NCBI GenBank assembly: GCA_017461055.1 | Contig: JAFTZI010000015.1 | Span: forward strand, 1 to 32,819 | Length of the DNA stretch: 32,819 bases | Direction: 5' to 3' | Source: Clostridia bacterium | Lineage (GTDB): Bacteria > Bacillota > Clostridia > Oscillospirales > CAG-272 | In this document: in pieces, positions 1 through 6,587 of the stretch | How the letters are laid out: every line of letters starts with the position of its first letter | Numbering within the stretch: the stretch's first letter is position 1 | Made by a program: the position numbers and the translations under genes | The notes under the pieces: generated by a model | What the model saw: the letters and a program-made list of their open reading frames with translations, nothing else | Databases searched by the model: none | What the model was told of the DNA's origin: nothing

Positions 1-54
1 CCCTTGTGTAGTAGTAAATGATGTGTTCTGTGTCGCAACACAGTCCTTGGTATA

Positions 55-83
55 AGTATAGCGGATTTATAGGTCAATGTCAA
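55..83 (-). promoter_or_regulatory. Outward-facing consensus promoter at left edge
   Basis: Read on the minus strand there is TTGACA, a 17-base spacer and TATACT, a near-perfect sigma-A promoter. It points out of the window, and its transcript would start near position 48. The first transcribed bases contain a hairpin at 28-43 with 6-bp arms (CTGTGT/ACACAG) and a 4-base loop. The driven gene lies beyond the left edge. Promoter match is seen directly; activity is inferred. Confidence 0.7.
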
Positions 84-138
84 GATGTTTCCGCCAAAAA
101 ATCCAAAATTTTCATTAATTTTCAATCAAATGAGCCAC

Positions 139-400
139 AAAAAGATATTTTGGCTTTTTAACCGATGGGTTTGAGCCCTTGCGTTTTTAATCACGGCAAA
201 GCCGTGTATGGAATCCGCAACTTGTTGCAGTATGGAATTGATTGCGCAGCAATCGTATGGAATCAAGCCGCAGAAAAAATTCACCTTCGGTGATGCCATA
301 CACCTGCGATGATTACATACACACTAACGCGTGATTCCATACCAAGCCTGCGGCTTGGATAAAAAAACGACAAATTTCTGTCGAAACTTGTCGTTTTAAA
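139..400 (-). repeat. Hairpin-array repeat unit A with tRNA-3'-end-like boundary
   Basis: This gene-free stretch consists of short hairpins joined by the linker TATGGAAT at 207, 231 and 256 (spacing 24-25 bases). The complementary ATTCCATA lies at 334. Hairpins include 192-206 (CACGGC/GCCGTG) and 342-358 (CCAAGCC/GGCTTGG). A terminator-like stem (ACGACAA/TTGTCGT) sits at 363-398. Bases 151-178 resemble the 3' end of a tRNA read on the minus strand, with a T-arm-like GGGCTCAAACCC and a terminal GCCA. The first ~40 bases are repeated almost exactly at 400-439, so A and the next unit are tandem copies of one design ~261 bp apart. No coding potential was seen. Confidence 0.7.
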
Positions 401-652
401 AAAAGATATTTTGGCTTTTTTATCGATAGATTTGAACCCGTATGTTAATGAAGCATCGCCTTACGTCGGATATGAAGCACTCGCTATGCTCGCATGAAGC
501 ATTTGCTTTGCAAATATGAAGCGAAGCGCACACTAACTTTCCCGTGAGCCAAAGGTTCGCTTAATAGGACGAAGTCCTGCTTCATTTTTCATGCACCGCA
601 GGTGCGCTTCATTGAAAAAGCGACAAAATTATGTCGAATTTTGTCGCTTTTT
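400..652 (-). repeat. Hairpin-array repeat unit B, next to tRNA-Arg
   Basis: This unit has the same plan as the unit to its left but a different linker. ATGAAGC occurs at 448, 472, 494 and 516 (spacing 22-24), with complementary GCTTCAT at 579 and 606. Between linkers are small hairpins such as ATTTGC/GCAAAT (501-515) and GCACC/GGTGC (593-605). The left boundary (412-440) again looks like a decayed tRNA 3' end: GGGTTCAAATC on the minus strand, ending in GCCA. The unit closes with the terminator stem that follows tRNA-Arg. CACACTAAC occurs in both units (320-328 and 529-537). I do not know an established name for the element. Confidence 0.7.
615..652 (-). terminator. Terminator of tRNA-Arg
   Basis: A 15-bp perfect inverted repeat (AAAAAGCGACAAAAT and its complement) lies immediately 3' of the tRNA on the minus strand, and its 3' arm ends in a T-run. 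It is the expected transcript end for the tRNA and also the right boundary of the hairpin-array unit. Confidence 0.75.
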
Positions 653-654
653 CT

Positions 655-731
655 TGGCCTACCCGATAGGATTTGAACCTACGACCTACAGAGTCGGAGT
701 CTGTTGCTCTATCCAGCTGGGCTACGGGTAG
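655..731 (-). tRNA. tRNA-Arg (anticodon CCG)
   Basis: The minus strand folds into a full cloverleaf. The acceptor stem is CTACCCG/CGGGTAG, the D stem GCCC/GAGC, and the anticodon stem ACAGA/TCTGT with loop CTCCGAC, giving anticodon CCG (codon CGG). The T stem is GTAGG/CCTAT with loop TTCAAAT. The discriminator G is followed by an encoded CCA at 655-657. It decodes a rare arginine codon. The 3' end is followed at once by a terminator stem and by repeat units that each carry a copy resembling this 3' end. Confidence 0.95.
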
Positions 732-794
732 ATTTTATTAAGCGCAGCAGAAAACAAGATGCTTGTAAACAAATTTTAAAAAGCGTTTTCAAGC

Positions 795-955
795 TCTCGC
801 TCTCTCCCTCAGTCACCTTTGGTGACAGCTCTGCGCAGGGCACGCCACAAGGGTGTCTTGTCAGAATAATATCATTAAGTTAAGAAATTACAACTAAACC
901 TCATCCGTCAGCAAAGCTGACACCTTCCCCTCCAAACAAAGGGGAAGGCTACATT
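795..955. repeat. Clostridial intergenic palindromic repeat pair
   Basis: Two related palindromic modules lie here: GTCACC/GGTGAC at 812-826, within a CTCCCTCAGTCACC context, and GTCAGC/GCTGAC at 907-921, followed by CCTTCCCC/GGGGAAGG at 923-948. This type of intergenic repeat is, to my recollection, very common in Clostridia. No gene is present. The stems may also end transcription coming leftward from the methyltransferase gene. A related CCCCTCCCCTC segment lies at the right end of the window (about 32620-32648). Confidence 0.6.
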
Positions 956-983
956 GAGTTCCTTAGCTTAATCATATTGCTCG

Positions 984-1094
984 TTAAAAGGAGCCTTGTA
1001 TAATGCTCAATTTTATTTTTTCCATTTCGCTTTTAACCGCTGTCTTACCATAGGTCAGCAACAAGCCATTCAAGGTGTAATAAGCAGCAGGATC
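984..1094 (-). pseudogene. Possible C-terminal remnant of an unidentified protein
   Basis: A 36-codon open stretch on the minus strand begins directly after a stop codon and ends at TAA. It reads like real protein (DPAAYYTLNGLLLTYG, then an amphipathic Lys/Glu-rich segment ending IIQGSF). It has no start codon or ribosome site, lies just downstream of the methyltransferase stop in a different frame, and abuts the palindromic repeats. I do not recognise the family. It could be the tail of a decayed gene or chance, since 36 codons is short. Confidence 0.25.
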
Positions 1095-1117
1095 TTAGCT
1101 GGTCGTTTACGGTTACA

Positions 1118-2122
1118 TTAAATAAATTTGACAAATTGCTTCAAGTAGTCATCAGTTAGGTATTTTTCTATCTCCTCTACGGTGCCGATGAAGGATTTTT
1201 CCTTGACACGTGTGAATATTCCGTCGAAAATGCTCCATCGAATAGAGGACAGAATTGATGCTTCAATCCAATAATCAAAATGGGAATTCGGACACAGGGC
1301 TTCGAATTTTTTCATTTTCACATACAAATCAACACCGTCGGACACGTCGTGCCACAGGTCAGTAAACACATAATTGTAATTACCGTTCTTCATTTCGTTT
1401 TTTGCATAATCAAAGGCATCTGACTTGACAACTGTGATTTTCTCTCTATTGGGAAATTGAGGTAAGATATATTTATTAAACAGATCAATTACATTTTGGT
1501 CGCGCTCTACTACGGTTATACGGTCAACCTCATCCTTTTCGCTGACCATATATGCAAAATAGCCTATGCCAAGCCCGAAAACTAAGACACGTCCCTGCGC
1601 ATTTTTGATAGGAGCCTTCATTGTTTCGATTTCATTTGGCTTAATTGCCATCCATTCTCTTCCGTTCTCAAAGACTGTGGGATATGAAAATTCCTTATCA
1701 AAATAGCCAATTTGGGGAATTTCTGTATAGTTGCTTTCGGTTATTATATCTTGATAAATAAATCCCTCATAGGGCTTATAGGATTGATAGCCTAAGCTCC
1801 AGCTTCCCTCTTGCTTTATTGGTATTTTGATGTTGGCAAAATACGGGTTATTCAGATACTCCTCGGGGGATAAGCGCTTAACACCCTTTGATAAATATTC
1901 CTTTTCTATTACCCTTATCTCGTCGTCATTTTCGGAAAAAACATTGGCTAAAAAGCTGATAAAGGCTTTTTCCTCACCCTCTTTATTACCGTTTGTAATG
2001 TCATCTATTATTTCTCGGGTTACTAAATCGGGGCAATTATTTAAATAGGATGCAACAAGCGTAAAAATATGAAAATTCATTTCTCTACGCTTGTTTATAA
2101 GTTCTATTCTTTTTTCCATCAT
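1118..2122 (-). CDS. SAM-methyltransferase / spermidine-synthase-fold protein, function unknown
   Basis: This 334-residue cytoplasmic protein has a Rossmann-type SAM-binding core in its second half. RVLVFGLGIGYFAYM (about residues 180-194) is the glycine-rich loop, ITVVERD ends the acidic strand 2, and DAFDYA and YVFTDLWHD match motifs II and III of class I methyltransferases and spermidine synthases. The first ~150 residues match no domain I know. Its ATG overlaps the stop of the upstream pantothenate kinase gene by four bases (ATGA), so the two are translationally coupled. Neither substrate nor reaction can be told from sequence. The fold assignment is fairly safe; a functional methyltransferase is an inference. 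Confidence 0.75.
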   Translation of the reverse strand: MMEKRIELINKRREMNFHIFTLVASYLNNCPDLVTREIIDDITNGNKEGEEKAFISFLANVFSENDDEIRVIEKEYLSKGVKRLSPEEYLNNPYFANIKIPIKQEGSWSLGYQSYKPYEGFIYQDIITESNYTEIPQIGYFDKEFSYPTVFENGREWMAIKPNEIETMKAPIKNAQGRVLVFGLGIGYFAYMVSEKDEVDRITVVERDQNVIDLFNKYILPQFPNREKITVVKSDAFDYAKNEMKNGNYNYVFTDLWHDVSDGVDLYVKMKKFEALCPNSHFDYWIEASILSSIRWSIFDGIFTRVKEKSFIGTVEEIEKYLTDDYLKQFVKFI

Positions 2123-2943
2123 CTGTCAAAGGAAGATAGGGCTGCGCCTATTACCGTGCTGAACTGGGCATTATCGGGAATAACAAAGTTCATATTGAAC
2201 ATTTTATTTAGGGAATCAAATATTTCAGGCGCTTGTGACATTTGTGTAAGGTTTCCTGTTAAAACAACGTCCTTAAGTCCAAAGGGCTTTGACGCAAAAT
2301 ACGCAACCATTCCAACGGTTTCAAATACCATATTAATAAGACCGAGGGCAAAGTCGTTTTGGCTTGCTGTTTCGCTTATATTAGCAAAGTTCGCCGCTGT
2401 CATTTGACTGCTTAGTCCTATGTCTTTTTTGGAAATGTCCTTGATTTTCAAGTCGATGTTAGTTATATCTCCAAGTCTTGCAAGCTCGTCAACAGTTTCT
2501 ACCTTATTGACTCCAAGCATTTTTTTGGAAAGTCCCACAAGAGTACCGCCGCCAACGCCTGTACCGCCTAAATACTCGGGCTCACAACCGTCCTTTGCGT
2601 GTACAAGGGCTGTTCCTGTGCCAAGGCTAACTATAATTGCCTCGTTTAGCTGTGAAAGATAAAGTCCACCTAAGCCAATGCTTTTAAATTCGGGCGTATG
2701 CTCGCATTTAAGGTTATAAATGGGCTTATTTACATAGGACGCTCCAACACCGGTAATCATAACCCTTTCAATATCGGAAAGTCCTAAATTATTTGTATCT
2801 GTAAACTTACCAAATGCACCGTAAATAGATGTAATTGGGTCGTCTGCGGTTACAAACATTGGATGAATTAATTTTTTATTTTTGTCAAAGCCCACTATTT
2901 TAGTAGTGCTTCCGCCAATATCTATTCCAACTACAACTCCCAT
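2119..2943 (-). CDS. coaW: Type II pantothenate kinase
   Basis: This enzyme phosphorylates pantothenate with ATP, the first step of coenzyme A synthesis. The 274-residue protein has the ASKHA-fold phosphate loop GIDIGGSTTKI at residues 6-16, the nucleotide-binding SLGTGTALV near 105-113 and the glycine-rich GGTGVGGGTLVGL that follows. These match the bacterial (staphylococcal) and eukaryotic type II family rather than CoaA or CoaX. Length fits the bacterial form. It starts at ATG 2943 behind AAGGAGG. It is the first gene of a two-gene unit, overlapping the methyltransferase-like gene by four bases. Confidence 0.88.
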   Translation of the reverse strand: MGVVVGIDIGGSTTKIVGFDKNKKLIHPMFVTADDPITSIYGAFGKFTDTNNLGLSDIERVMITGVGASYVNKPIYNLKCEHTPEFKSIGLGGLYLSQLNEAIIVSLGTGTALVHAKDGCEPEYLGGTGVGGGTLVGLSKKMLGVNKVETVDELARLGDITNIDLKIKDISKKDIGLSSQMTAANFANISETASQNDFALGLINMVFETVGMVAYFASKPFGLKDVVLTGNLTQMSQAPEIFDSLNKMFNMNFVIPDNAQFSTVIGAALSSFDR

Positions 2944-2973
2944 AATATGAGCCTCCTTAAATTGCTTTTACCT

Positions 2974-3002
2974 ATTTTACCACATATTGCATTAAAAATC
3001 AA
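2974..3002 (-). promoter_or_regulatory. Promoter of coaW operon
   Basis: On the minus strand TTGATT, 17 bases and TAAAAT stand about 30 bases upstream of the coaW ATG, with AAGGAGG in between. This is the only promoter-like match before the gene. Confidence 0.6.
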
Positions 3003-3050
3003 TACTATAAAAATACAAAAGAAAAATCAGACTTTATTAAATAATATCAA

Positions 3051-3080
3051 AAAAGCTTGTGGGAAGCCCACAAGCTTTTT
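3051..3080 (-). terminator. Rho-independent terminator after the oxidoreductase gene
   Basis: AAAAGCTTGTGGG and its exact complement are separated by three bases, immediately beyond the oxidoreductase stop codon. A run of T follows on the minus strand, ending the ThuA/oxidoreductase transcript before coaW. Confidence 0.85.
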
Positions 3081-3081
3081 A

Positions 3082-4104
3082 CTATAATTGTATTTCGTGT
3101 CCTTGCTCGGCTGATTTGTACAGCGCTTCCAAGATTTTTACCATATTTACGCCCTGCTCGGGTGTAAAGTCCGGCTCTGCCTCACCCTTTATTACATCAA
3201 TAAAGTGTCTGATATTAGCCTCGTGATGCTGCATTCCTCTGTAATCGTCAATGTCGGGACGCAAGCATACGTTTGTTCCGCATTCCTCGGTATAAACCTC
3301 GAATTTTCTGTCAATTCCTGACATTCTTGAGCCTGCCTTTTCACCGCGAAGCTCTACAAACATTTGGTCCTCGGCAATGTTAGATGCCCAAGAAAACTCA
3401 ATTTGCAAGCAAGCTCCGTTATCAAAGCGAATAAAGCCCATTGCCAAATCCTCAACATCAATTTTTGAATGTGAGGTATGTGGGAATTTTAAGTATGTAC
3501 ATCCTGACACGGTAACAGGCTTTGCATTACCCATTAAGTACATAGCAAGGTCAATAATGTGAACGCCTAAGTCGATTAACGGTCCACCGCCTGCCTGCGC
3601 CTTATCTGTAAACCATCCGCCCCAGCCGGGAATACCGCGGCGGCGTATCCAGCCGCATCGGCCTGCATAGATTTCACCCATTTTGCCTTCTTTAATATAT
3701 TGCTTTAAGAACTTAGTCGACGGACGGTAACGGTTATTTCTCATAACCATTAATGTTTTACCGCTTTTTTCAGCAGCCGCCTTCATTTTTTCAGCCTCGC
3801 TAACGCTTACAGCATCCGGCTTTTCGCACATTACGTTTACGCCCTTTTCAAGAGCATAAATGGCTGCTATGGAGTGAACGTTATTGGGTGTGCAAATATC
3901 GACAGCATCCAATTCTTCCTTATCAAGCATTTCCTTAAAATCGGAATACAGTCTTGCATTCGGATATTTAGCCTTTACCTCGTTTAGTCTGTTTTCGTTT
4001 ATGTCGCAAAGAGCGACAATTTCCGCACCGTCAATTTTGTCATAAGCAGGCAAATGCACGCCTTGGCAAATTTTACCTGTTCCGATTATTCCTATTTTTA
4101 ACAT
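3082..4104 (-). CDS. Gfo/Idh/MocA family NAD(P)-dependent oxidoreductase
   Basis: This 340-residue cytosolic dehydrogenase is of the type acting on sugars, inositols and their derivatives. The N-terminal Rossmann motif is IGIIGTGKIC (residues 4-13), followed by the family's EKP motif (MCEKPDAVS, about residues 94-102). The C-terminal half has the Gfo/Idh/MocA barrel with GGGPLIDLGVHIIDLAMYL. I chose the ATG at 4104, not an in-frame start 33 bases earlier, because the product begins MLKIGIIG, AGAGG lies at proper distance, and the ATG shares one base with the stop of the upstream ThuA gene (TAATG). The ThuA pairing indicates sugar catabolism. The exact substrate is unknown. Confidence 0.9.
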   Translation of the reverse strand: MLKIGIIGTGKICQGVHLPAYDKIDGAEIVALCDINENRLNEVKAKYPNARLYSDFKEMLDKEELDAVDICTPNNVHSIAAIYALEKGVNVMCEKPDAVSVSEAEKMKAAAEKSGKTLMVMRNNRYRPSTKFLKQYIKEGKMGEIYAGRCGWIRRRGIPGWGGWFTDKAQAGGGPLIDLGVHIIDLAMYLMGNAKPVTVSGCTYLKFPHTSHSKIDVEDLAMGFIRFDNGACLQIEFSWASNIAEDQMFVELRGEKAGSRMSGIDRKFEVYTEECGTNVCLRPDIDDYRGMQHHEANIRHFIDVIKGEAEPDFTPEQGVNMVKILEALYKSAEQGHEIQL

Positions 4105-4844
4105 TATTTTTCCTCTAATCTTGCAACCCAAGGACATTCAAGCGGGATTCTTGGGCAAACAGGAGCTGCCCATCTTGCTGCGTTTGTAAGAATTTTTTGT
4201 ACTGTTGGGTTATAGAAGGTTGGATAGGATTCGTGACCGGGCTGGAAGTAGAACACCTTACCGTTTTCTCTGTGCCAAACGCAACCTGAACGGAAAACCT
4301 CACCGCCGTTATACCAGCCGATTAACAAAAGCTTATCAGGGTCGGGAATACCAAATGGCTCGGTATATGTTTCCTCGCCCTCTAATTCAAAAAATCTGCC
4401 CTCAACACCCTGCATAATTGGATGGTTGTGGTCTAAAATCCAAAGTCTTTCCTTATCGTCGCTTTCTCTCCAGCCAAGGTTACAGGTTGTTCCCATTAAA
4501 AGCTTGAAGGGCTTTGAGTGGTGCGCGGAGTGAAGGAATACAATACCCATACCGCTTAAAACCGCTTCCTTAACCTTTATAGCGATTTCGTCGGGCACAT
4601 CTCCGTGACGTACGTGACCCCACCAAAACATAACGTCTGTATTATTTAAAAGCTCGTCGGTAATGCCGGCATTTTCTCTTAGCTGTTTGTTTTCATCATA
4701 AAGTGTTGCAGTTGTTACAACGATATCCTCGTTTGTACCGAGAAACTCAGCTATTGTGCTATGTATACCCTTTGGATATACCTTTCTGATTCTTTCTTCC
4801 TCTTGCTCGTGGCAATACTCATTCCAAACTGTTACTCTAATCAT
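4104..4844 (-). CDS. ThuA-like (trehalose utilisation) protein
   Basis: This 246-residue protein matches the ThuA family, a class I glutamine-amidotransferase-like fold found with Gfo/Idh/MocA dehydrogenases in sugar-utilisation operons; in rhizobia ThuA/ThuB act on trehalose through a 3-keto intermediate. Visible family features are MIRVTVWNEY at the start, the DVMFWWGHVRHGDV segment, GMGIVFLHSAHHSKPF and the C-terminal FYFQPGHESYPTFYNP. It starts at ATG 4844 behind AGGAGC and is the first gene of a two-gene operon. A ketosugar role is inferred from family and neighbour; trehalose specificity is not established. Confidence 0.85.
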   Translation of the reverse strand: MIRVTVWNEYCHEQEEERIRKVYPKGIHSTIAEFLGTNEDIVVTTATLYDENKQLRENAGITDELLNNTDVMFWWGHVRHGDVPDEIAIKVKEAVLSGMGIVFLHSAHHSKPFKLLMGTTCNLGWRESDDKERLWILDHNHPIMQGVEGRFFELEGEETYTEPFGIPDPDKLLLIGWYNGGEVFRSGCVWHRENGKVFYFQPGHESYPTFYNPTVQKILTNAARWAAPVCPRIPLECPWVARLEEK

Positions 4845-4870
4845 TTTAAAGCTCCTTGATTATATATAAT

Positions 4871-4887
4871 TGCAGGCAAAGCCTACA
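4871..4887. promoter_or_regulatory. Inverted repeat at the transcription start of the ThuA operon
   Basis: TGCAGGC, a 3-base spacer and GCCTACA form an imperfect palindrome a few bases downstream of the -10 box, where a repressor operator would sit. It could equally be a small 5'-UTR hairpin. No regulator gene is adjacent. Confidence 0.35.
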
Positions 4888-4892
4888 AGGTA

Positions 4893-4921
4893 AGTATATC
4901 ATACAAGCGCTTATATTTCAA
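4893..4921 (-). promoter_or_regulatory. Promoter of the ThuA/oxidoreductase operon
   Basis: TTGAAA, 17 bases and TATACT on the minus strand, about 50 bases upstream of the ThuA start codon. The spacing is optimal. Confidence 0.6.
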
Positions 4922-4939
4922 GTAAATACATAAAATTTA

Positions 4940-4968
4940 TTGACAAAAATACTCAAAAATGGTAACAT
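4940..4968 (+). promoter_or_regulatory. Promoter of ung
   Basis: TTGACA, 17 bases and TAACAT, 30 bases before the ung ATG. It diverges from the ThuA operon promoter. Confidence 0.6.
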
Positions 4969-4997
4969 AAAATAAACTGAGAAAATGAGGTTTACAT

Positions 4998-5672
4998 ATG
5001 GTTTCTTTAGGTAATGATTGGGACACTCTTTTGAAGGATGAATTTCAAAAGCCCTACTATCTTAAAATACGCAGCTTTTTAAAGGAAGAATATTTTTCAA
5101 GGACGATTTTTCCTCCTATGCACGATATTTTTAACGCATTAAAATACACTCCCTTCAAGGACACTAAGGTGGTTATTTTGGGTCAAGACCCTTATCACGA
5201 AGTAGGACAGGCTCACGGTCTTTCCTTTTCTGTGAAAAAGGGAGTTAAAATTCCTCCGTCTCTTGTAAACATATATAAGGAGCTAAATAGCGATATCGGA
5301 ATGGAAATTCCAAGTCACGGAGAGCTGACCTCTTGGGCTACTCAAGGTGTTTTACTTCTCAATGCCACCTTAACTGTGCGCGAAGGACAGGCAAACAGCC
5401 ACAAGGACATTGGCTGGGCTACCTTTACCGACAATGTAATTAAGCTGCTTAACACAAGCGAACGACCTATTGTTTTCATTTTATGGGGTGGAAATGCAAG
5501 AAGCAAAAAAGCATATATTACAGGAAAGCACCATTTAGTGCTTGAGGCTGTACATCCATCGCCCCTGTCTGCATACAACGGTTTTTTTGGCTGCAAGCAC
5601 TTTTCCAAGGCAAATGAGTTTTTAAAGCGTACCAATCAATTACCTATCGATTGGAACAGCGTAAATGAATAA
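4998..5672 (+). CDS. ung: Uracil-DNA glycosylase, family 1
   Basis: The enzyme excises uracil from DNA in base-excision repair. The 224-residue product has the water-activating motif GQDPYH (residues 62-67, catalytic Asp64), the uracil-recognition stretch LLLNATLTVREGQANSH near 115-131, and the C-terminal DNA-intercalation motif HPSPLSAYNGFFGCKHFSKAN containing the catalytic His. Length is typical of Ung. ATG 4998 follows ATGAGG. It is monocistronic, between its own promoter and a bidirectional terminator. Confidence 0.97.
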   Translation: MVSLGNDWDTLLKDEFQKPYYLKIRSFLKEEYFSRTIFPPMHDIFNALKYTPFKDTKVVILGQDPYHEVGQAHGLSFSVKKGVKIPPSLVNIYKELNSDIGMEIPSHGELTSWATQGVLLLNATLTVREGQANSHKDIGWATFTDNVIKLLNTSERPIVFILWGGNARSKKAYITGKHHLVLEAVHPSPLSAYNGFFGCKHFSKANEFLKRTNQLPIDWNSVNE

Positions 5673-5674
5673 AA

Positions 5675-5709
5675 ACGGGCACATTAGCTTTTGCTAACGT
5701 GCCTGTTTT
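5675..5709. terminator. Bidirectional terminator between ung and birA
   Basis: ACGGGCAC-ATTAGC pairs with GCTAA-CGTGCCTGT (some G-U pairs), with an A-run before and a T-run after. It lies between the convergent stop codons of ung and birA and can serve both. Confidence 0.8.
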
Positions 5710-5716
5710 TTATTGT

Positions 5717-6532
5717 TTAAATTGGCTTTCCTGCACCTCGCACCCTTGCTTCGCCGGAGTTAAAGGTGTGTATTGTGCCTTTACTGTCCTCAACTATTAA
5801 ATTAGCGTTTTCGTCTATATCAATGGCTATTCCGTTAATACATTCGTTGCCGACGTACACGTCTACCTCTTTACCGATAATGCAAGAGCTTTCTTTGTAT
5901 GTCTTCATATATTCCTTATGCTCTAACCTATAATAGTACTTAAAAAATCTGTTAACAATCTGGGCGCAAAGCTTATATTTAAAATCGCTCGGGCATTGGT
6001 TTTCGTACACGCCACAGGCAATTTCTTCAATTTCCTTGTCAAAGCCGCCCTTTGGCGGGCACAGATTAACTCCTATGCCTATTATGGCATATTGCAATCC
6101 TTTGCTGTTTAAATCAATGGCGGATTCGGTTAAAATGCCACAGCATTTTTTATCATTTATATAAATGTCGTTAACCCACTTTATTTCCGCTTTTTTGCCG
6201 CTTAGCGCCTCTATTGATTCAAGAACTGCCACAGCGCCTGCCACTGTTATATTGACGCATTCCTCGGCTTGAATTTTGGGACGCAAAATTATTGACATAT
6301 AAAGTCCGTTTTCACTGCTTGACAAAAAGCTCCTGCCCATACGGCCCTTACCATTTGTTTGAGATTTTACTATTACAACGCTTCCCTCGCCCTCGCCATT
6401 TTGGCACAAACCCTTGGCAATGGCGTTAGAAGAGCCTTCCTTACTATATATGTAAATTTTGTGTTCCCCGTCAAGCTCCTTTTTTATACTGCGCTCGTCA
6501 AATATAAAATCACTTATTTCTCTTGTTTCCAT
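5717..6532 (-). CDS. birA: Biotin--[acetyl-CoA-carboxylase] ligase (monofunctional)
   Basis: It activates biotin to biotinyl-AMP and attaches it to the biotin carrier lysine. The 271-residue protein carries the biotin-binding KGRMGRSFLSS (GRGRxGR-type) loop, the NGLYMSIIL strand and the KWVNDIYINDKKCCGILTE catalytic stretch, with a C-terminal SH3-like domain near residues 225-265. There is no N-terminal winged helix, so unlike E. coli BirA it should not be a repressor. ATG 6532 follows CAGGAG. It lies 55 bases after the LCP gene stop in the same direction, separated by a terminator stem. Confidence 0.93.
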   Translation of the reverse strand: METREISDFIFDERSIKKELDGEHKIYIYSKEGSSNAIAKGLCQNGEGEGSVVIVKSQTNGKGRMGRSFLSSSENGLYMSIILRPKIQAEECVNITVAGAVAVLESIEALSGKKAEIKWVNDIYINDKKCCGILTESAIDLNSKGLQYAIIGIGVNLCPPKGGFDKEIEEIACGVYENQCPSDFKYKLCAQIVNRFFKYYYRLEHKEYMKTYKESSCIIGKEVDVYVGNECINGIAIDIDENANLIVEDSKGTIHTFNSGEARVRGAGKPI

Positions 6533-6556
6533 AAAACTCCTGTTAAAATCTTATAA

Positions 6557-6583
6557 AGAAAGCTGACCCCAAGGTCAGCTTTC
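6557..6583 (-). terminator. Terminator after the LCP-family gene
   Basis: GAAAGCTGACC and its complement around a short loop, followed by TTTAT on the minus strand. It stands just beyond the LCP stop and before birA, so birA may depend on read-through or on a weak promoter not visible here. Confidence 0.7.
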
Positions 6584-6587
6584 CATT

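Noticed and set aside
192..612. CRISPR-like array (regular 22-25-base spacing of a repeated motif)
   Set aside because: The repeats are only 7-8 bases, the intervening sequences are self-complementary hairpins rather than unique spacers, and no cas genes are nearby.
1002..1052. 16-codon plus-strand peptide with AAAGGAG upstream
   Set aside because: Too short to support, hydrophobic by chance in AT-rich DNA, and overlapping the gene remnant on the other strand.
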